Source of the DNA: CAZAJS01 sp964485635 | Lineage (GTDB): Bacteria > Pseudomonadota > Gammaproteobacteria > Francisellales > Francisellaceae | DNA length: 34,542 nt | Direction: 5' to 3' | Assembly: GCA_964485635.1 (NCBI GenBank) | Contig: CAZAJS010000006.1 | Location: 1-34,542, forward strand | Part shown: piece by piece, positions 7,877 to 17,195 of the stretch | Position numbering within the stretch: the stretch's first letter is position 1 | Layout: each line of letters opens with the position of its first letter | Translations under genes and position numbers: made by a program | The notes under the pieces: generated by a model | Seen by the model: only the letters and a program-made list of their open reading frames with translations | Database searches by the model: none | What the model was told of the DNA's origin: nothing

Positions 7877-8356
7877 ATGACACAACGTATTCCAATGACC
7901 GTGGAAGGAGCAGAATCACTACGTCAAGAACTTGATCATTTGAAAAAAACGGAAAGACCCACCGTGATTGAAGCAATTGCTGAGGCAAGAGAACATGGTG
8001 ATTTAAAAGAAAATGCTGAATATCATGCAGCAAGAGAGCAGCAAAGTTTTATCGAGGGTCGGATTCAAGAAATTGAAAGCAAACTGTCAAAAGCTCAAGT
8101 CATTGATGTGACGCAATTGCCCAAAAATGGAAAAGTGGTCTTTGGTGTCACTGTTAATTTAATCAATGTTGAAACAGAGCAAACTTTTGAATACAAAATT
8201 GTTGGTGATGATGAAGCGGATATTAAGGCCCATAAAATTTCAGTCAATTCGCCTTTAGCGCGTGCATTAATTGGCAAGTCAGAAGGGGATGATGTGCTTG
8301 TGACGACGCCAGAAGGGCAAACAGAATATGAAATTGAACAAGTTAAATATCAATAA
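7877..8356 (+). CDS. greA: Transcription elongation factor GreA
   Basis: Rescues backtracked RNA polymerase by stimulating cleavage of the transcript 3' end through the secondary channel. The N-terminal coiled coil covers residues 1-75, with the acidic tip HGDLKENAEYHAARE; Asp42 and Glu45 correspond to the catalytic tip residues of E. coli GreA. The C-terminal FKBP-like domain ends in SPLARALIGKSEGDDV. It has 159 aa against the usual 158. A strong AAGGAG lies 8 bases before the ATG. A possible extended -10 (TGGTAATAT, 7827-7835) suggests its own promoter. Confidence 0.97.
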   Translation: MTQRIPMTVEGAESLRQELDHLKKTERPTVIEAIAEAREHGDLKENAEYHAAREQQSFIEGRIQEIESKLSKAQVIDVTQLPKNGKVVFGVTVNLINVETEQTFEYKIVGDDEADIKAHKISVNSPLARALIGKSEGDDVLVTTPEGQTEYEIEQVKYQ

Positions 8357-8378
8357 CATACAATTTTAGGTGTCATTT

Positions 8379-11192
8379 GTGACAAAATCAATTCAAATTC
8401 AAGGGGCTAGAACGCATAATTTAGCCGATATTGATGTAACCATTCCAAGGGATCAATTAGTTGTTGTGACAGGCTTAAGTGGGTCTGGCAAGTCATCATT
8501 AGCGTTTGATACACTGTATGCGGAAGGCCAGCGACGTTATGTTGAGTCATTATCAGCCTATGCGCGACAATTTTTATCATTAATGGAAAAACCGGATGTT
8601 GATGAGGTATCAGGGCTTTCTCCGGCTATTTCGATTGAGCAAAAGGCCGCTTCCCATAATCCACGGTCAACAGTTGGGACAGTGACTGAAATTTATGATT
8701 ATTTGCGTGTGTTTTTTGCCCGAGTCGGCGTTGCGTACTGCCCTGACCATCAGGTTGCTTTATCTGCTCAGACCATTACGCAAATGGTGGATGCGACATT
8801 AGCCATGGATGATTCAGCTAAGCTGATGTTACTAGCTCCCGTGGTTAAGCAACAAAAGGGCACACACCATAAATTGCTACAAAAGTTTTATCAGTCTGGT
8901 TTTTTGCGAGCTCAAATCGATGGACAAATTTATCTATTAGAATCCCCCCCAACCCTTACAAGGCATCAAAAGCATGATATTGACGTGATTGTGGATCGAC
9001 TCAAGCCACAAAGCAAAAATCGACAACGGTTAGCTGAATCATTTGAAACAGCATTAGATCTATCAGCAGGGCTTGTTAAAGTGGTTGACTTAACGAGTCA
9101 GGAGCAAACCGTTTTTTCTAACCAACATGCTTGCCCTTATTGTCATTATTCATTAAAAGAATTATCACCGCGATTATTTTCATTTAATAGCCCTGTCGGG
9201 GCATGCCAAACTTGTAATGGACTTGGGAGTCAATCTGTATTTGATCTTGATAAAATTATTCCAGATCCAACAAAATCCATTGCTCAAGGCGCAATTCGAG
9301 GTTGGGATGCACGTAATGCTTATTATTATGGCCAGCTTCAAGCCTTGGCAGCCGCGGATCTAATTGATTTAAACACGCCTTTTGAGCAATTGACGCAAGT
9401 ACAAAAAAATGCCGTCTTGTATGGTACCCAAACCTCCATTAAAATGGAACTAACGGGATTTCGTGGACGAAAACAGGTGCGCAATCAACCATTTGAAGGC
9501 GTTTTACCTCATTATGAACGACGTTATCGAGATAGTGACTCCCCAGTGATACGGGATGAATTAGCTAAACTCATGAGTCATTTGCCATGCCCAGATTGTC
9601 AGCAGTCCCGCTTAAGTCAAGCTGCCCGGTGTGTACAAGTGAATCAAATCAATATGCCCACTTTATGTGATTGGCCCATTGAGCAAACAGTCGCTTGGTT
9701 TGATCAACTTGTATTATCAGAGCAATCACAACATATTGCCCAACGACTGGTGCGTGAAATTCAAACGCGCTTGCAATTTTTGGTTGATGTTGGGCTGGGG
9801 TATTTAACCTTAAGTCGGCAAGCCGATACTTTATCTGGGGGAGAGTCACAAAGAATTCGTTTAGCTAGTCAAATTGGGGCAGGGTTAGTCGGAGTGATGT
9901 ATGTGCTTGATGAGCCGTCGATTGGGTTGCACCAACGTGATAATCAACGTCTTTTAGACAGCCTGCATCATTTAAGAGACTTAGGCAATACAGTTATTGT
10001 CGTGGAACATGATGAAGATACTATACGGCAAGCGGACCATGTCATTGATATGGGGCCAAAAGCGGGGGTTCATGGAGGGCAGGTTGTTGCACAAGGAACG
10101 CCAAAGCAAATTGCACAATCAAATACCTTAACTGGTGGGTATTTGTCTGGTCGTTATCAAATCGATATTCCTACCGAACGTCAAAAACCTCAACAGTGGT
10201 TAACGATTCAAGGTGCTTGTGGGAATAACCTGCAATCTGTTGATTTTCATTTACCAATCGGCGTGATGACTTGTGTCACAGGGGTATCTGGATCAGGCAA
10301 GTCGACATTAATTAACCAAACACTCTATCCATTAGCCGCACAACGGTTAAATCGTGCTACGGAAGTCAAACCAGCTGATTTTAAAAGTGTCCAAGGGTTT
10401 GAGTATTTAGATAAAGTAGTTAATATTGATCAATCCCCCATTGGGCGGACTCCGCGATCAAATCCAGCTACCTATACAGGCGTTTTTACACCAATTCGCG
10501 AATTATTTGCAGGCACTGAACAAGCAAGAGCTCGGGGTTATAATGCGGGGCGGTTTAGTTTTAATGTCAAAGGCGGGCGTTGTGAGGCTTGTCGTGGTGA
10601 TGGAGTGATTAAGGTCGAGATGCATTTTTTGCCCGATGTTTATGTCACCTGTGAGCAATGTCAGGGGCAACGCTATAATGCCGAAACATTACAAGTGCAT
10701 TATAAAGGCAAAACAATTCATCAAGTCCTTGATATGACCATTGAGCAGGCCTGTGAATTTTTTGAGCCTATTCCAAGCATTGCCCGACGTCTGAAAACAT
10801 TGATCGATGTCGGACTGTCTTATTTAAAATTAGGTCAAAATGCCACAACCTTATCCGGAGGGGAGGCTCAAAGAGTTAAATTGGCGCGAGAATTGGCCAA
10901 AACAGCAACAGGTCAAACACTATATATTTTAGATGAACCAACGACCGGATTACACTTTGATGATATACGCATGTTATTAAATGTACTGACAACGCTAAGA
11001 AATCAAAATAATACCATTGTTGTTATTGAGCATAATTTAGATGTGATTAAAGTTGCCGATTGGGTGGTTGATTTAGGCCCCGAAGGCGGACAGGCTGGTG
11101 GGAAAATCATTGCTACAGGGACACCAGAGCACCTATCTGAGCAAGAACAATCCGCAACAGGACATTTTTTAAAACGCATGCTACAGCGCTAA
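8379..11192 (+). CDS. uvrA: UvrABC excinuclease subunit UvrA
   Basis: Damage-recognition ATPase of nucleotide excision repair. It has two ABC ATPase modules, with Walker A GLSGSGKS (residues 32-39) and GVSGSGKS (635-642), two LSGGE signatures (LSGGESQRIRLASQ and LSGGEAQRVKLARE) and two LDEPS/T Walker B segments. Zinc modules are visible as CPYC...CQTC in the first half and CEAC...CEQC in the second. I chose the GTG at 8379: AGG lies 8 bases before it, and the product then starts like E. coli UvrA. An in-frame GTG at 8370 would add three residues but has no Shine-Dalgarno. Length is 937 aa, normal. SOS control cannot be claimed, as no LexA box was seen just upstream. Confidence 0.96.
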   Translation: MTKSIQIQGARTHNLADIDVTIPRDQLVVVTGLSGSGKSSLAFDTLYAEGQRRYVESLSAYARQFLSLMEKPDVDEVSGLSPAISIEQKAASHNPRSTVGTVTEIYDYLRVFFARVGVAYCPDHQVALSAQTITQMVDATLAMDDSAKLMLLAPVVKQQKGTHHKLLQKFYQSGFLRAQIDGQIYLLESPPTLTRHQKHDIDVIVDRLKPQSKNRQRLAESFETALDLSAGLVKVVDLTSQEQTVFSNQHACPYCHYSLKELSPRLFSFNSPVGACQTCNGLGSQSVFDLDKIIPDPTKSIAQGAIRGWDARNAYYYGQLQALAAADLIDLNTPFEQLTQVQKNAVLYGTQTSIKMELTGFRGRKQVRNQPFEGVLPHYERRYRDSDSPVIRDELAKLMSHLPCPDCQQSRLSQAARCVQVNQINMPTLCDWPIEQTVAWFDQLVLSEQSQHIAQRLVREIQTRLQFLVDVGLGYLTLSRQADTLSGGESQRIRLASQIGAGLVGVMYVLDEPSIGLHQRDNQRLLDSLHHLRDLGNTVIVVEHDEDTIRQADHVIDMGPKAGVHGGQVVAQGTPKQIAQSNTLTGGYLSGRYQIDIPTERQKPQQWLTIQGACGNNLQSVDFHLPIGVMTCVTGVSGSGKSTLINQTLYPLAAQRLNRATEVKPADFKSVQGFEYLDKVVNIDQSPIGRTPRSNPATYTGVFTPIRELFAGTEQARARGYNAGRFSFNVKGGRCEACRGDGVIKVEMHFLPDVYVTCEQCQGQRYNAETLQVHYKGKTIHQVLDMTIEQACEFFEPIPSIARRLKTLIDVGLSYLKLGQNATTLSGGEAQRVKLARELAKTATGQTLYILDEPTTGLHFDDIRMLLNVLTTLRNQNNTIVVIEHNLDVIKVADWVVDLGPEGGQAGGKIIATGTPEHLSEQEQSATGHFLKRMLQR

Positions 11193-11226
11193 TTGGCCTT
11201 GGTTAAATATTTTTACTGTAGAACCA

Positions 11227-11255
11227 TGGTTCACAGGCAATGTGTGTATTATAAT
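11227..11255 (+). promoter_or_regulatory. Possible promoter of ftsH
   Basis: A perfect TATAAT (11250-11255) follows TGGTTC (11227-11232) at 17 bases, 43 bases before the ftsH ATG. The weak -35 overlaps a 12-base perfect palindrome, GAACCATGGTTC (11221-11232). No CTTGAAA heat-shock element is visible here. Confidence 0.45.
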
Positions 11256-11298
11256 AGCAAACGTTTAAATAAATTGGGATAATAAGGAACATGAATCC

Positions 11299-13437
11299 AT
11301 GAAGAATAAAGAGTTTCTTCGCAATGCTTTTTTTTGGGGACTAATTGCAGTCATGCTAGTCTTTGTTTTTAGCGGTTTTGATGAACAAAAATCTGAACCG
11401 AAAACATTAGACTATTCGCAATTTGTTCAAAAATTAGAAAGCGGTGATATTAAGTCAATTGATGTTGATGGACGCACATTCACTGGGAAGACAGAAAGCG
11501 GTGAATCATTTATTACTTATGCGCCATTGCTTGATTCGGGTATCGTTTCACAAATGCTTGATAAGCAGGCAGAAGTCAAAGCAAAAAAACCTGAAGAACC
11601 GCCAGGATTCTTAGCGCAATTTGCATTACGTTGGCTGCCACTATTGCTTATTATGGGGCTGTTTATCTTTTTGATGATGCGAGCTAGTGGAGGCAAAGGT
11701 GGTGCTTTTTCAGTTGGTAAAAGCAAAGCAAAATTGATGAGTGAAGACGAAGTCAAGGTCACACTTGATGATGTTGCTGGTGTTGAAGAAGCCAAGCAAG
11801 AAGTCGGTGAAATTGTTGACTTCTTAAAAGATCCTCAAAAATATGAAGCCATTGGTGGACGTATTCCAAAGGGTGTTTTAATGGTGGGCCCGCCTGGAAC
11901 CGGAAAAACTTTATTAGCTCGTGCAATTGCGGGTGAGGCAAAAGTGCCTTTCTTTTCAATTTCAGGATCTGATTTCGTTGAAATGTTCGTTGGTGTCGGG
12001 GCTTCACGTGTTCGAGATATGTTTGAGCAGGCCAAACGACGTGCCCCGTGTTTGATTTTTATTGATGAGTTAGATGCCGTTGGACGTCATCGTGGCTCTG
12101 GCATGGGCGGTGGTAACGATGAGCGTGAGCAAACGCTTAACCAGATGCTTGTTGAAATGGATGGGTTTGCAGAAAATGAAGGGGTTATTGTGATTGCCGC
12201 AACAAACCGTCCTGATGTTTTGGACCAAGCCTTATTAAGACCCGGGCGTTTTGACCGCCAAGTTGGGGTATCATTGCCAACTGTCACAGGACGTGAACAA
12301 ATTTTGCAAGTGCATTTGAAAAAGGTTAAATCAAGCAGCGATGTTAAACCAGAATTAATTGCACGTGGTACGCCAGGGTTTTCCGGTGCCGAGCTGGCAA
12401 ACTTGATCAATGAGGCAGCTTTATTTGCTGCGCGCAGAGGGCTTTCTGAAATTGGCATGCGCGAATTAGAAGAAGCCAAAGATAAAATCTTAATGGGTGC
12501 TGAGCGTCGATCAATGGCCATGAGTGAATCTGAAAAACGCTTAACGGCGTATCATGAAGCAGGCCATGCGATTATTGGTCGATTAATGCCAAGTCATGAT
12601 CCAGTTTATAAGGTCAGTATTATCCCACGTAGCCAAGCCTTAGGTGTGACGATGTATCTACCTGAAAAGGATGAATTTAGTGTCACTTATCAAACACTTT
12701 ATAGTCGCTTGTGTAGTGTCTATGGTGGCCGAATTGCTGAGACATTGATCTATGGAAAAGACCAAGTCACAACAGGGGCTGCTAATGACATTGAAGTCGC
12801 GACTAACATGGCTTGTAATATGATCAAAAAGTGGGGGCTTTCAGACAAAATGGGTCCAATTCTTTATGATGCTGAACAGCAACCACAACCATTTGGTGGT
12901 CACGGCAGTGGTAATGCCCGAGGCATTTCAGATGCCACAGCCCGCCAATTAGATCAAGAAGTCCAATCATTAATTGTTCAAGCGTATGAACATGCATTTG
13001 CCTTATTAAGTGATAATATGGATATTTTACATGCCATGGCCGATGCATTAATGAAATATGAAACTATTGATGCCCATCAAGTTGATGACTTAATGAAACG
13101 CAAATCAGTTCGTGATTCCTGTGACTATCAGTCAGATGGCAACGTCATTGAAGGCAAGGCCGATACAGTTGACACAACATCGCAACACAACCAAGCGAAC
13201 CATGGCACATCAGAGTCTAGTGAACAAGCAGACACTGTGGCGCAAGGTTCAGATGATCAACAATCTGATACCCAGCCGACCAAAAAGCAAGAAACGCATG
13301 GTCAGCAATCTAAATCACAAAAAGGCCAAGGGCAGCAGTCTGATGCTGATCAAACGCAAGATCAAACAACTGATGATCAACAGTCTCAGACAACATCAAA
13401 TGATGCCCCATCAAATAATAAAGGGGATGAAAAATGA
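11299..13437 (+). CDS. ftsH: ATP-dependent zinc metalloprotease FtsH, with long C-terminal tail
   Basis: Membrane-anchored AAA+ protease that degrades membrane proteins and regulators. In order: transmembrane segment 1 (about 8-25), periplasmic domain, transmembrane segment 2 (about 108-127), AAA domain with Walker A GPPGTGKT (197-204), Walker B CLIFIDELDA (251-260) and the second region of homology (301-320), then the protease with HEAGH (419-423) and third zinc ligand Asp497. At 712 aa it is longer than the usual roughly 640. The extra is a tail of about 105 residues after about 608, almost entirely Gln, Asp, Ser, Thr, Lys and Gly, so probably disordered. The stop overlaps the next start (ATGA). 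Confidence 0.97.
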   Translation: MKNKEFLRNAFFWGLIAVMLVFVFSGFDEQKSEPKTLDYSQFVQKLESGDIKSIDVDGRTFTGKTESGESFITYAPLLDSGIVSQMLDKQAEVKAKKPEEPPGFLAQFALRWLPLLLIMGLFIFLMMRASGGKGGAFSVGKSKAKLMSEDEVKVTLDDVAGVEEAKQEVGEIVDFLKDPQKYEAIGGRIPKGVLMVGPPGTGKTLLARAIAGEAKVPFFSISGSDFVEMFVGVGASRVRDMFEQAKRRAPCLIFIDELDAVGRHRGSGMGGGNDEREQTLNQMLVEMDGFAENEGVIVIAATNRPDVLDQALLRPGRFDRQVGVSLPTVTGREQILQVHLKKVKSSSDVKPELIARGTPGFSGAELANLINEAALFAARRGLSEIGMRELEEAKDKILMGAERRSMAMSESEKRLTAYHEAGHAIIGRLMPSHDPVYKVSIIPRSQALGVTMYLPEKDEFSVTYQTLYSRLCSVYGGRIAETLIYGKDQVTTGAANDIEVATNMACNMIKKWGLSDKMGPILYDAEQQPQPFGGHGSGNARGISDATARQLDQEVQSLIVQAYEHAFALLSDNMDILHAMADALMKYETIDAHQVDDLMKRKSVRDSCDYQSDGNVIEGKADTVDTTSQHNQANHGTSESSEQADTVAQGSDDQQSDTQPTKKQETHGQQSKSQKGQGQQSDADQTQDQTTDDQQSQTTSNDAPSNNKGDEK

Positions 13438-14252
13438 AATCTTTGATTGATCAATCTGTCGCAATTATTCAAAAGCATTTAGCGGAAGAGTTTAATCCGA
13501 GAATTGGTTTAATTTTAGGATCTGGTTTATCTGGACTTGTTGAGGATATTCAGGTTGTTGCGCGCATCAATTACCATGATTTGCCAGGCTTCTTTGTTTC
13601 ATCTGTACAAGGGCATGCCGGAGAGCTTGTTTTAGGATATTTATCTGATCAGCCTGTTGTTTGCATGTCCGGCCGTGTGCATTTATATGAAGGGGCAACA
13701 CCGCAAGATGTGGCATTGCCGATTCGTGTGATGAAGCAATTAGGTGTGGGCCATTTGCTTGTAACAAATGCTGCAGGGGTGCTTGATCCAAACATTCCAT
13801 CTGGCAGTATTATGCAAATTAAAGATCAGATTAATATGACGGGTGTTAGTCCGTTGACGGGACCGAATGATACAGCCATTGGGCCACGATTTGTCCCAAT
13901 GGACAGTGCCTATGATCAAGCGACGCAGCAAATAATGCAACAAGCAGCTGAATCATTAAATATTCCGTTGCCAAGCGGTGTCTATATCGGTGTGCTCGGC
14001 CCTCAGTTTGAAACGCCAGCAGAAATTCGTGCATTTAAAGCCTTAGGGGCAGATTTAGTCGGAATGTCGACGGTTTTAGAAGTGATTGCTGCCTGCCATT
14101 GTGGCATGAAAGTCAATGGCGTTTCAGCTGTGACGAATGTTGCCTCAGGCTTACTTGATACGCCAATTGAGCATGATTCAGTGTTAGAGCATGGCGCCAC
14201 AGCCGGAGCGCAATTATCACGACTATTAAAAACTGTTGTGCCACAACTATAA
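13434..14252 (+). CDS. punA: Purine nucleoside phosphorylase (trimeric type)
   Basis: Phosphorolysis of purine nucleosides to the base and ribose-1-phosphate for salvage. The 272 aa belong to the trimeric PNP/MTAP family, not the hexameric DeoD type. Motifs: phosphate site GSG (29-31) and GH (60-61), GRVHLYEG (80-87), TNAAG (111-115), GPQFETPAEI (189-198) with the base-contacting Glu193, GMST (210-213), and SAVTNVASG with Asn235. In this family the Asn favours 6-oxopurines such as inosine and guanosine. It is coupled to ftsH by a 4-base overlap with a purine-rich Shine-Dalgarno in the ftsH tail. Confidence 0.93.
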   Translation: MKSLIDQSVAIIQKHLAEEFNPRIGLILGSGLSGLVEDIQVVARINYHDLPGFFVSSVQGHAGELVLGYLSDQPVVCMSGRVHLYEGATPQDVALPIRVMKQLGVGHLLVTNAAGVLDPNIPSGSIMQIKDQINMTGVSPLTGPNDTAIGPRFVPMDSAYDQATQQIMQQAAESLNIPLPSGVYIGVLGPQFETPAEIRAFKALGADLVGMSTVLEVIAACHCGMKVNGVSAVTNVASGLLDTPIEHDSVLEHGATAGAQLSRLLKTVVPQL

Positions 14253-14265
14253 AAGCATAAGCATC

Positions 14266-15021
14266 ATGATTCAGCGTGACCAATTAACCCATTACTTAGC
14301 CGATTATTTGCAAATCCAAGCATTTAAAGATTACTGCCCGAATGGCCTGCAGGTTCAAGGCAAGCCAGAAGTCAAAAAAATCATAACAGGTGTTACTGCC
14401 TGTCAAGAGCTGATTGAGCAAGCGATTAGTGCCAATGCTGATGGGATCTTAGTGCATCATGGTTATTTTTGGAAAGGTGAAAATCCGACATTGACAGGCA
14501 TGAAATATCAGCGTATTAAGCGTTTATTAGATCATGATATCAATTTATGGGCGTATCATTTGCCATTAGATGTGCATGAATCGGTTGGGAATAATGTCCA
14601 ACTTGCTAAAATGCTAGGTTTAAAAAATATCACACCTTTTGATACGCAAACTACACCAAGTTATGGGATCATTGGTCAGATTCAACCACAAAGTGTGCCA
14701 GAAATTCTTGTGACTTTGAATCAAGGGTTAAACCGACGTCCTTTATTAGTTGGACCTGATGACCAGCTGATCCGGCGTGTTGCCATTTGTACCGGTGGTG
14801 CACCCGATTTTATTCAAGCGGCTTATGAGGCTGGGGCTGATTTGTATATCTCAGGTGAGATTGCTGAACGCACCACGCATCAAGCACGTGAATTACCAAT
14901 TACTTATTTAGCGGCCGGCCATCATGCCACTGAGCGGGGAGGTGTGATCGCGTTAGGGCAACATTTATCACAACAGTTTGACATATCATGCACGTTTGTA
15001 GACATTGATAATCCTGCCTGA
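14266..15021 (+). CDS. ybgI: NIF3-family dinuclear metal protein (YbgI-like)
   Basis: Conserved cytosolic protein of the NIF3 family, which forms hexameric rings with a two-metal site; the exact reaction is not settled. The 251 aa start MIQRDQLTHYLADYL and show YCPNGLQVQG, VTGVTA-like GVTACQ, VHHGYFWKG and HLPLDVHES, which supply the first metal ligands. GGAPDFIQAAYEAGADLYISGE and AAGHHATERGG complete the site near the C terminus. I used the internal ATG at 14266; an upstream in-frame ATG at 14236 lies inside the previous gene and adds ten atypical residues. The Shine-Dalgarno is weak. It is the last gene of the run and converges on rsmB with 27 bases between and no clear terminator. Confidence 0.92.
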   Translation: MIQRDQLTHYLADYLQIQAFKDYCPNGLQVQGKPEVKKIITGVTACQELIEQAISANADGILVHHGYFWKGENPTLTGMKYQRIKRLLDHDINLWAYHLPLDVHESVGNNVQLAKMLGLKNITPFDTQTTPSYGIIGQIQPQSVPEILVTLNQGLNRRPLLVGPDDQLIRRVAICTGGAPDFIQAAYEAGADLYISGEIAERTTHQARELPITYLAAGHHATERGGVIALGQHLSQQFDISCTFVDIDNPA

Positions 15022-15048
15022 TTCGTTTTTAAAACAATCGATGATTAT

Positions 15049-16326
15049 TCATGCTTTTTTAGTTAATAAACTATAAAAAAAGCCATCGCCACCGTCTGGA
15101 TGCGGCAATATTTGATAGCCATGATCATTGCCCCATGGTTGTAATTGTTCAATAGGGCTGAGTATTGCATCTTCATGCGTTTGTAGAAACCAGCTGATTT
15201 GCTTTTGATTTTCTTCAGGTAAAATAGAACAAGTCGCATAAAGTAATTGTCCGCCAGGTTTAAGATAGTGCCATAAATTATTAAGCAATTGCCGTTGTAA
15301 TTGCGCAATATGTGCTACATGGTGTTTTTGGCGATGGATAAGAATATCAGGCTGTCGGCGAATGACGCCCGTGGCACTACATGGTGCATCAAGCAATATT
15401 TTGTCAAATGTTTCATTCATTGGTAGCGGTTGTGTCGCATCAGCGCTAATAACATGACAATTTGTCTTAAGTTGTCCTAGACGCGTTAAGTTTTGTTGGA
15501 CTTGATGCAAGCGTGTCTGGCTTTGGTCAATCAAAACATAATCGGCCTTGGGCGCTAAATCAATTAAATGACAAGATTTGCTACCTGGGGCGCAGCATGC
15601 ATCTAAAATACGCATGTGGTTACTTGGGTTAAGCGCGAGTGCTGCATATTGGGCAGATAAATCTTGAATAAAAACATCGCCCTTTGAGAATCCGGGCAAT
15701 TGGTCAACTGGACAAGGGGTTTTTAACGCAATAGCTGTTGGCAAATCAGTTGTTTGATAATCAATGCCTTGTTTAGTCAATGTTGTTTTAATAGATTTTT
15801 CTTGGTTGGGGTTTAGGCGTAAGAAATAGGGGGGATGTTTTTGTTGGGCGTCAATGATTTTTTGCCAATGATCAGGATAGTTGGACTGTAAAGCATTTAA
15901 AAACCAAGCAGGTACCATTTGTTCATAAGCAATTGGTTGGCTAGGCGTTCGTGCAAAATGACGTAATACCCCATTGACAAATTTTTTAGCCCAAGTTGCA
16001 TGGATCGCTTTGCAAGCAGACACGGTAGCATGGACCACGGCGTAAGCCGGTTGATGCATATAACGTAACTGGAAAAGCCCTACTAACAATAAGGCATAAA
16101 CACGAGGTTTAGGTTTTTTATTGAGCTGTAAATCTAATTCCGTTGCCAAGTTATAATAATGACGCATCGTTCCATAACAAAGCGCTTGGCAAAAAGCTTG
16201 ATTTTCATCTGATAATTGGTGATGTTTCCAGGTTGCATCCAGTGTTAATAGGGTCGTCTTCCCTGCTAGAATTCGTTGGATAATGTCACTGGCAATAGCG
16301 CGGGTATTTGGAGATTGCTGGCTCAT
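15049..16326 (-). CDS. rsmB: 16S rRNA (cytosine967-C5)-methyltransferase RsmB
   Basis: Methylates C967 of 16S rRNA with SAM. The N-terminal NusB-like RNA-binding domain covers about residues 5-130, and the Rossmann methyltransferase domain follows. Motif I is LDACCAPGSKSCHL (241-254). The two cysteines of the m5C mechanism are Cys316 in DAPCSATG and Cys366 in YATCS; in this family the TCS cysteine is the nucleophile. The 425 aa match E. coli RsmB. The start codon overlaps the suhB stop by 4 bases, so the two are coupled. Confidence 0.96.
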   Translation of the reverse strand: MSQQSPNTRAIASDIIQRILAGKTTLLTLDATWKHHQLSDENQAFCQALCYGTMRHYYNLATELDLQLNKKPKPRVYALLLVGLFQLRYMHQPAYAVVHATVSACKAIHATWAKKFVNGVLRHFARTPSQPIAYEQMVPAWFLNALQSNYPDHWQKIIDAQQKHPPYFLRLNPNQEKSIKTTLTKQGIDYQTTDLPTAIALKTPCPVDQLPGFSKGDVFIQDLSAQYAALALNPSNHMRILDACCAPGSKSCHLIDLAPKADYVLIDQSQTRLHQVQQNLTRLGQLKTNCHVISADATQPLPMNETFDKILLDAPCSATGVIRRQPDILIHRQKHHVAHIAQLQRQLLNNLWHYLKPGGQLLYATCSILPEENQKQISWFLQTHEDAILSPIEQLQPWGNDHGYQILPHPDGGDGFFYSLLTKKA

Positions 16327-17111
16327 TGGATTAAATGGGGGGCAAGGAGTTGATTCAGTCGGTGTGCCATTTTTGGGTTTGCAGCAATAAGCTGGCCATC
16401 AGTTAGATTTGCTGGATTGCCTTGTAAGTCAGTCACGACACCACCGGCTTCTTTGACAATCAAATAGCCTGCGGCAATATCCCAAATTTTACAAGGTGTT
16501 GCCGTCCATAATCCGTCTAATTTTCCAGCCGCGACATAACATAAATCTAAGGCCAGGGATCCAGAATAGCGAAAGCCAGCGATACGACGATGGAGTGTCA
16601 TTAATTGGGCAATATACGTTTCTTTCATGCGATTTTTATCATACTTTAATGAAGTCGAAAAAACGCTACCGGGCCAATTTTGACGTGTTGCAACACGTAA
16701 TTTCTTATCATTCAATCGAGCACCATGGCCTCGACTCGCTGTGAATAGCTCATCGGAATTTGGGTTATAAATCACGCCAATTTCTGTTTTGCCACGATAT
16801 TGTAATGCAATTGAGACACAAATTTGCGGTAAGCCATGAATAAAATTGGTTGTCCCATCGATTGGATCAATAATCCATGTCATTTCAGCTTCTGGGTTGC
16901 CAAATTCACCGGATTCTTCTGTGATAAAATAATCATTGGGGCGGGCTTCTTTGATGGTATCTAAAATAATTTGTTCAGCTTGCAAGTCAATATCGGTATA
17001 AAAGTTATTCGGTGCTTTCTCATAAACTTTAAACGTTTTTTCATTTGCTTTACGAATCATATGGCCTGCTTTGCGAGCACTATTGATCGCTAAATTTAAT
17101 AACGGATGCAT
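16323..17111 (-). CDS. suhB: Inositol-1-monophosphatase family protein SuhB
   Basis: Mg-dependent phosphatase fold. In E. coli SuhB also takes part in rRNA transcription complexes with Nus factors. Metal ligands are visible as the EES segment (65-67), DPIDGTTNF (82-90, with Asp82 and Asp85) and WDIAAG (Asp211). The 262 aa are normal. An AAGGAAG Shine-Dalgarno precedes the ATG by about 8 bases. Coupling with rsmB puts two rRNA-related functions in one unit, consistent with the Nus-linked role, which is inference here. It is divergent from trmJ, with 84 bases between. Confidence 0.94.
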   Translation of the reverse strand: MHPLLNLAINSARKAGHMIRKANEKTFKVYEKAPNNFYTDIDLQAEQIILDTIKEARPNDYFITEESGEFGNPEAEMTWIIDPIDGTTNFIHGLPQICVSIALQYRGKTEIGVIYNPNSDELFTASRGHGARLNDKKLRVATRQNWPGSVFSTSLKYDKNRMKETYIAQLMTLHRRIAGFRYSGSLALDLCYVAAGKLDGLWTATPCKIWDIAAGYLIVKEAGGVVTDLQGNPANLTDGQLIAANPKMAHRLNQLLAPHLIQ

Positions 17112-17195
17112 TTGTTTTGCTTCCTTAGTCCTTGTGTTTGGTTGATAGCTATATCATACTATATTTATGTTTTTGGATATAGGTTTTCATTCAAG

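Noticed and set aside
12087..12521. 144-codon minus-strand frame inside ftsH
   Set aside because: Shadow of the conserved FtsH AAA region on the opposite strand.
13112..13450. 112-codon plus-strand frame overlapping the FtsH tail
   Set aside because: Out-of-frame reading of the Gln/Asp-rich tail (Lys/Met/Asn-rich product); the FtsH frame is continuous, so I see no frameshift.
15022..15048. Terminator between the convergent ybgI and rsmB genes
   Set aside because: No stem longer than a few base pairs next to the T-run.
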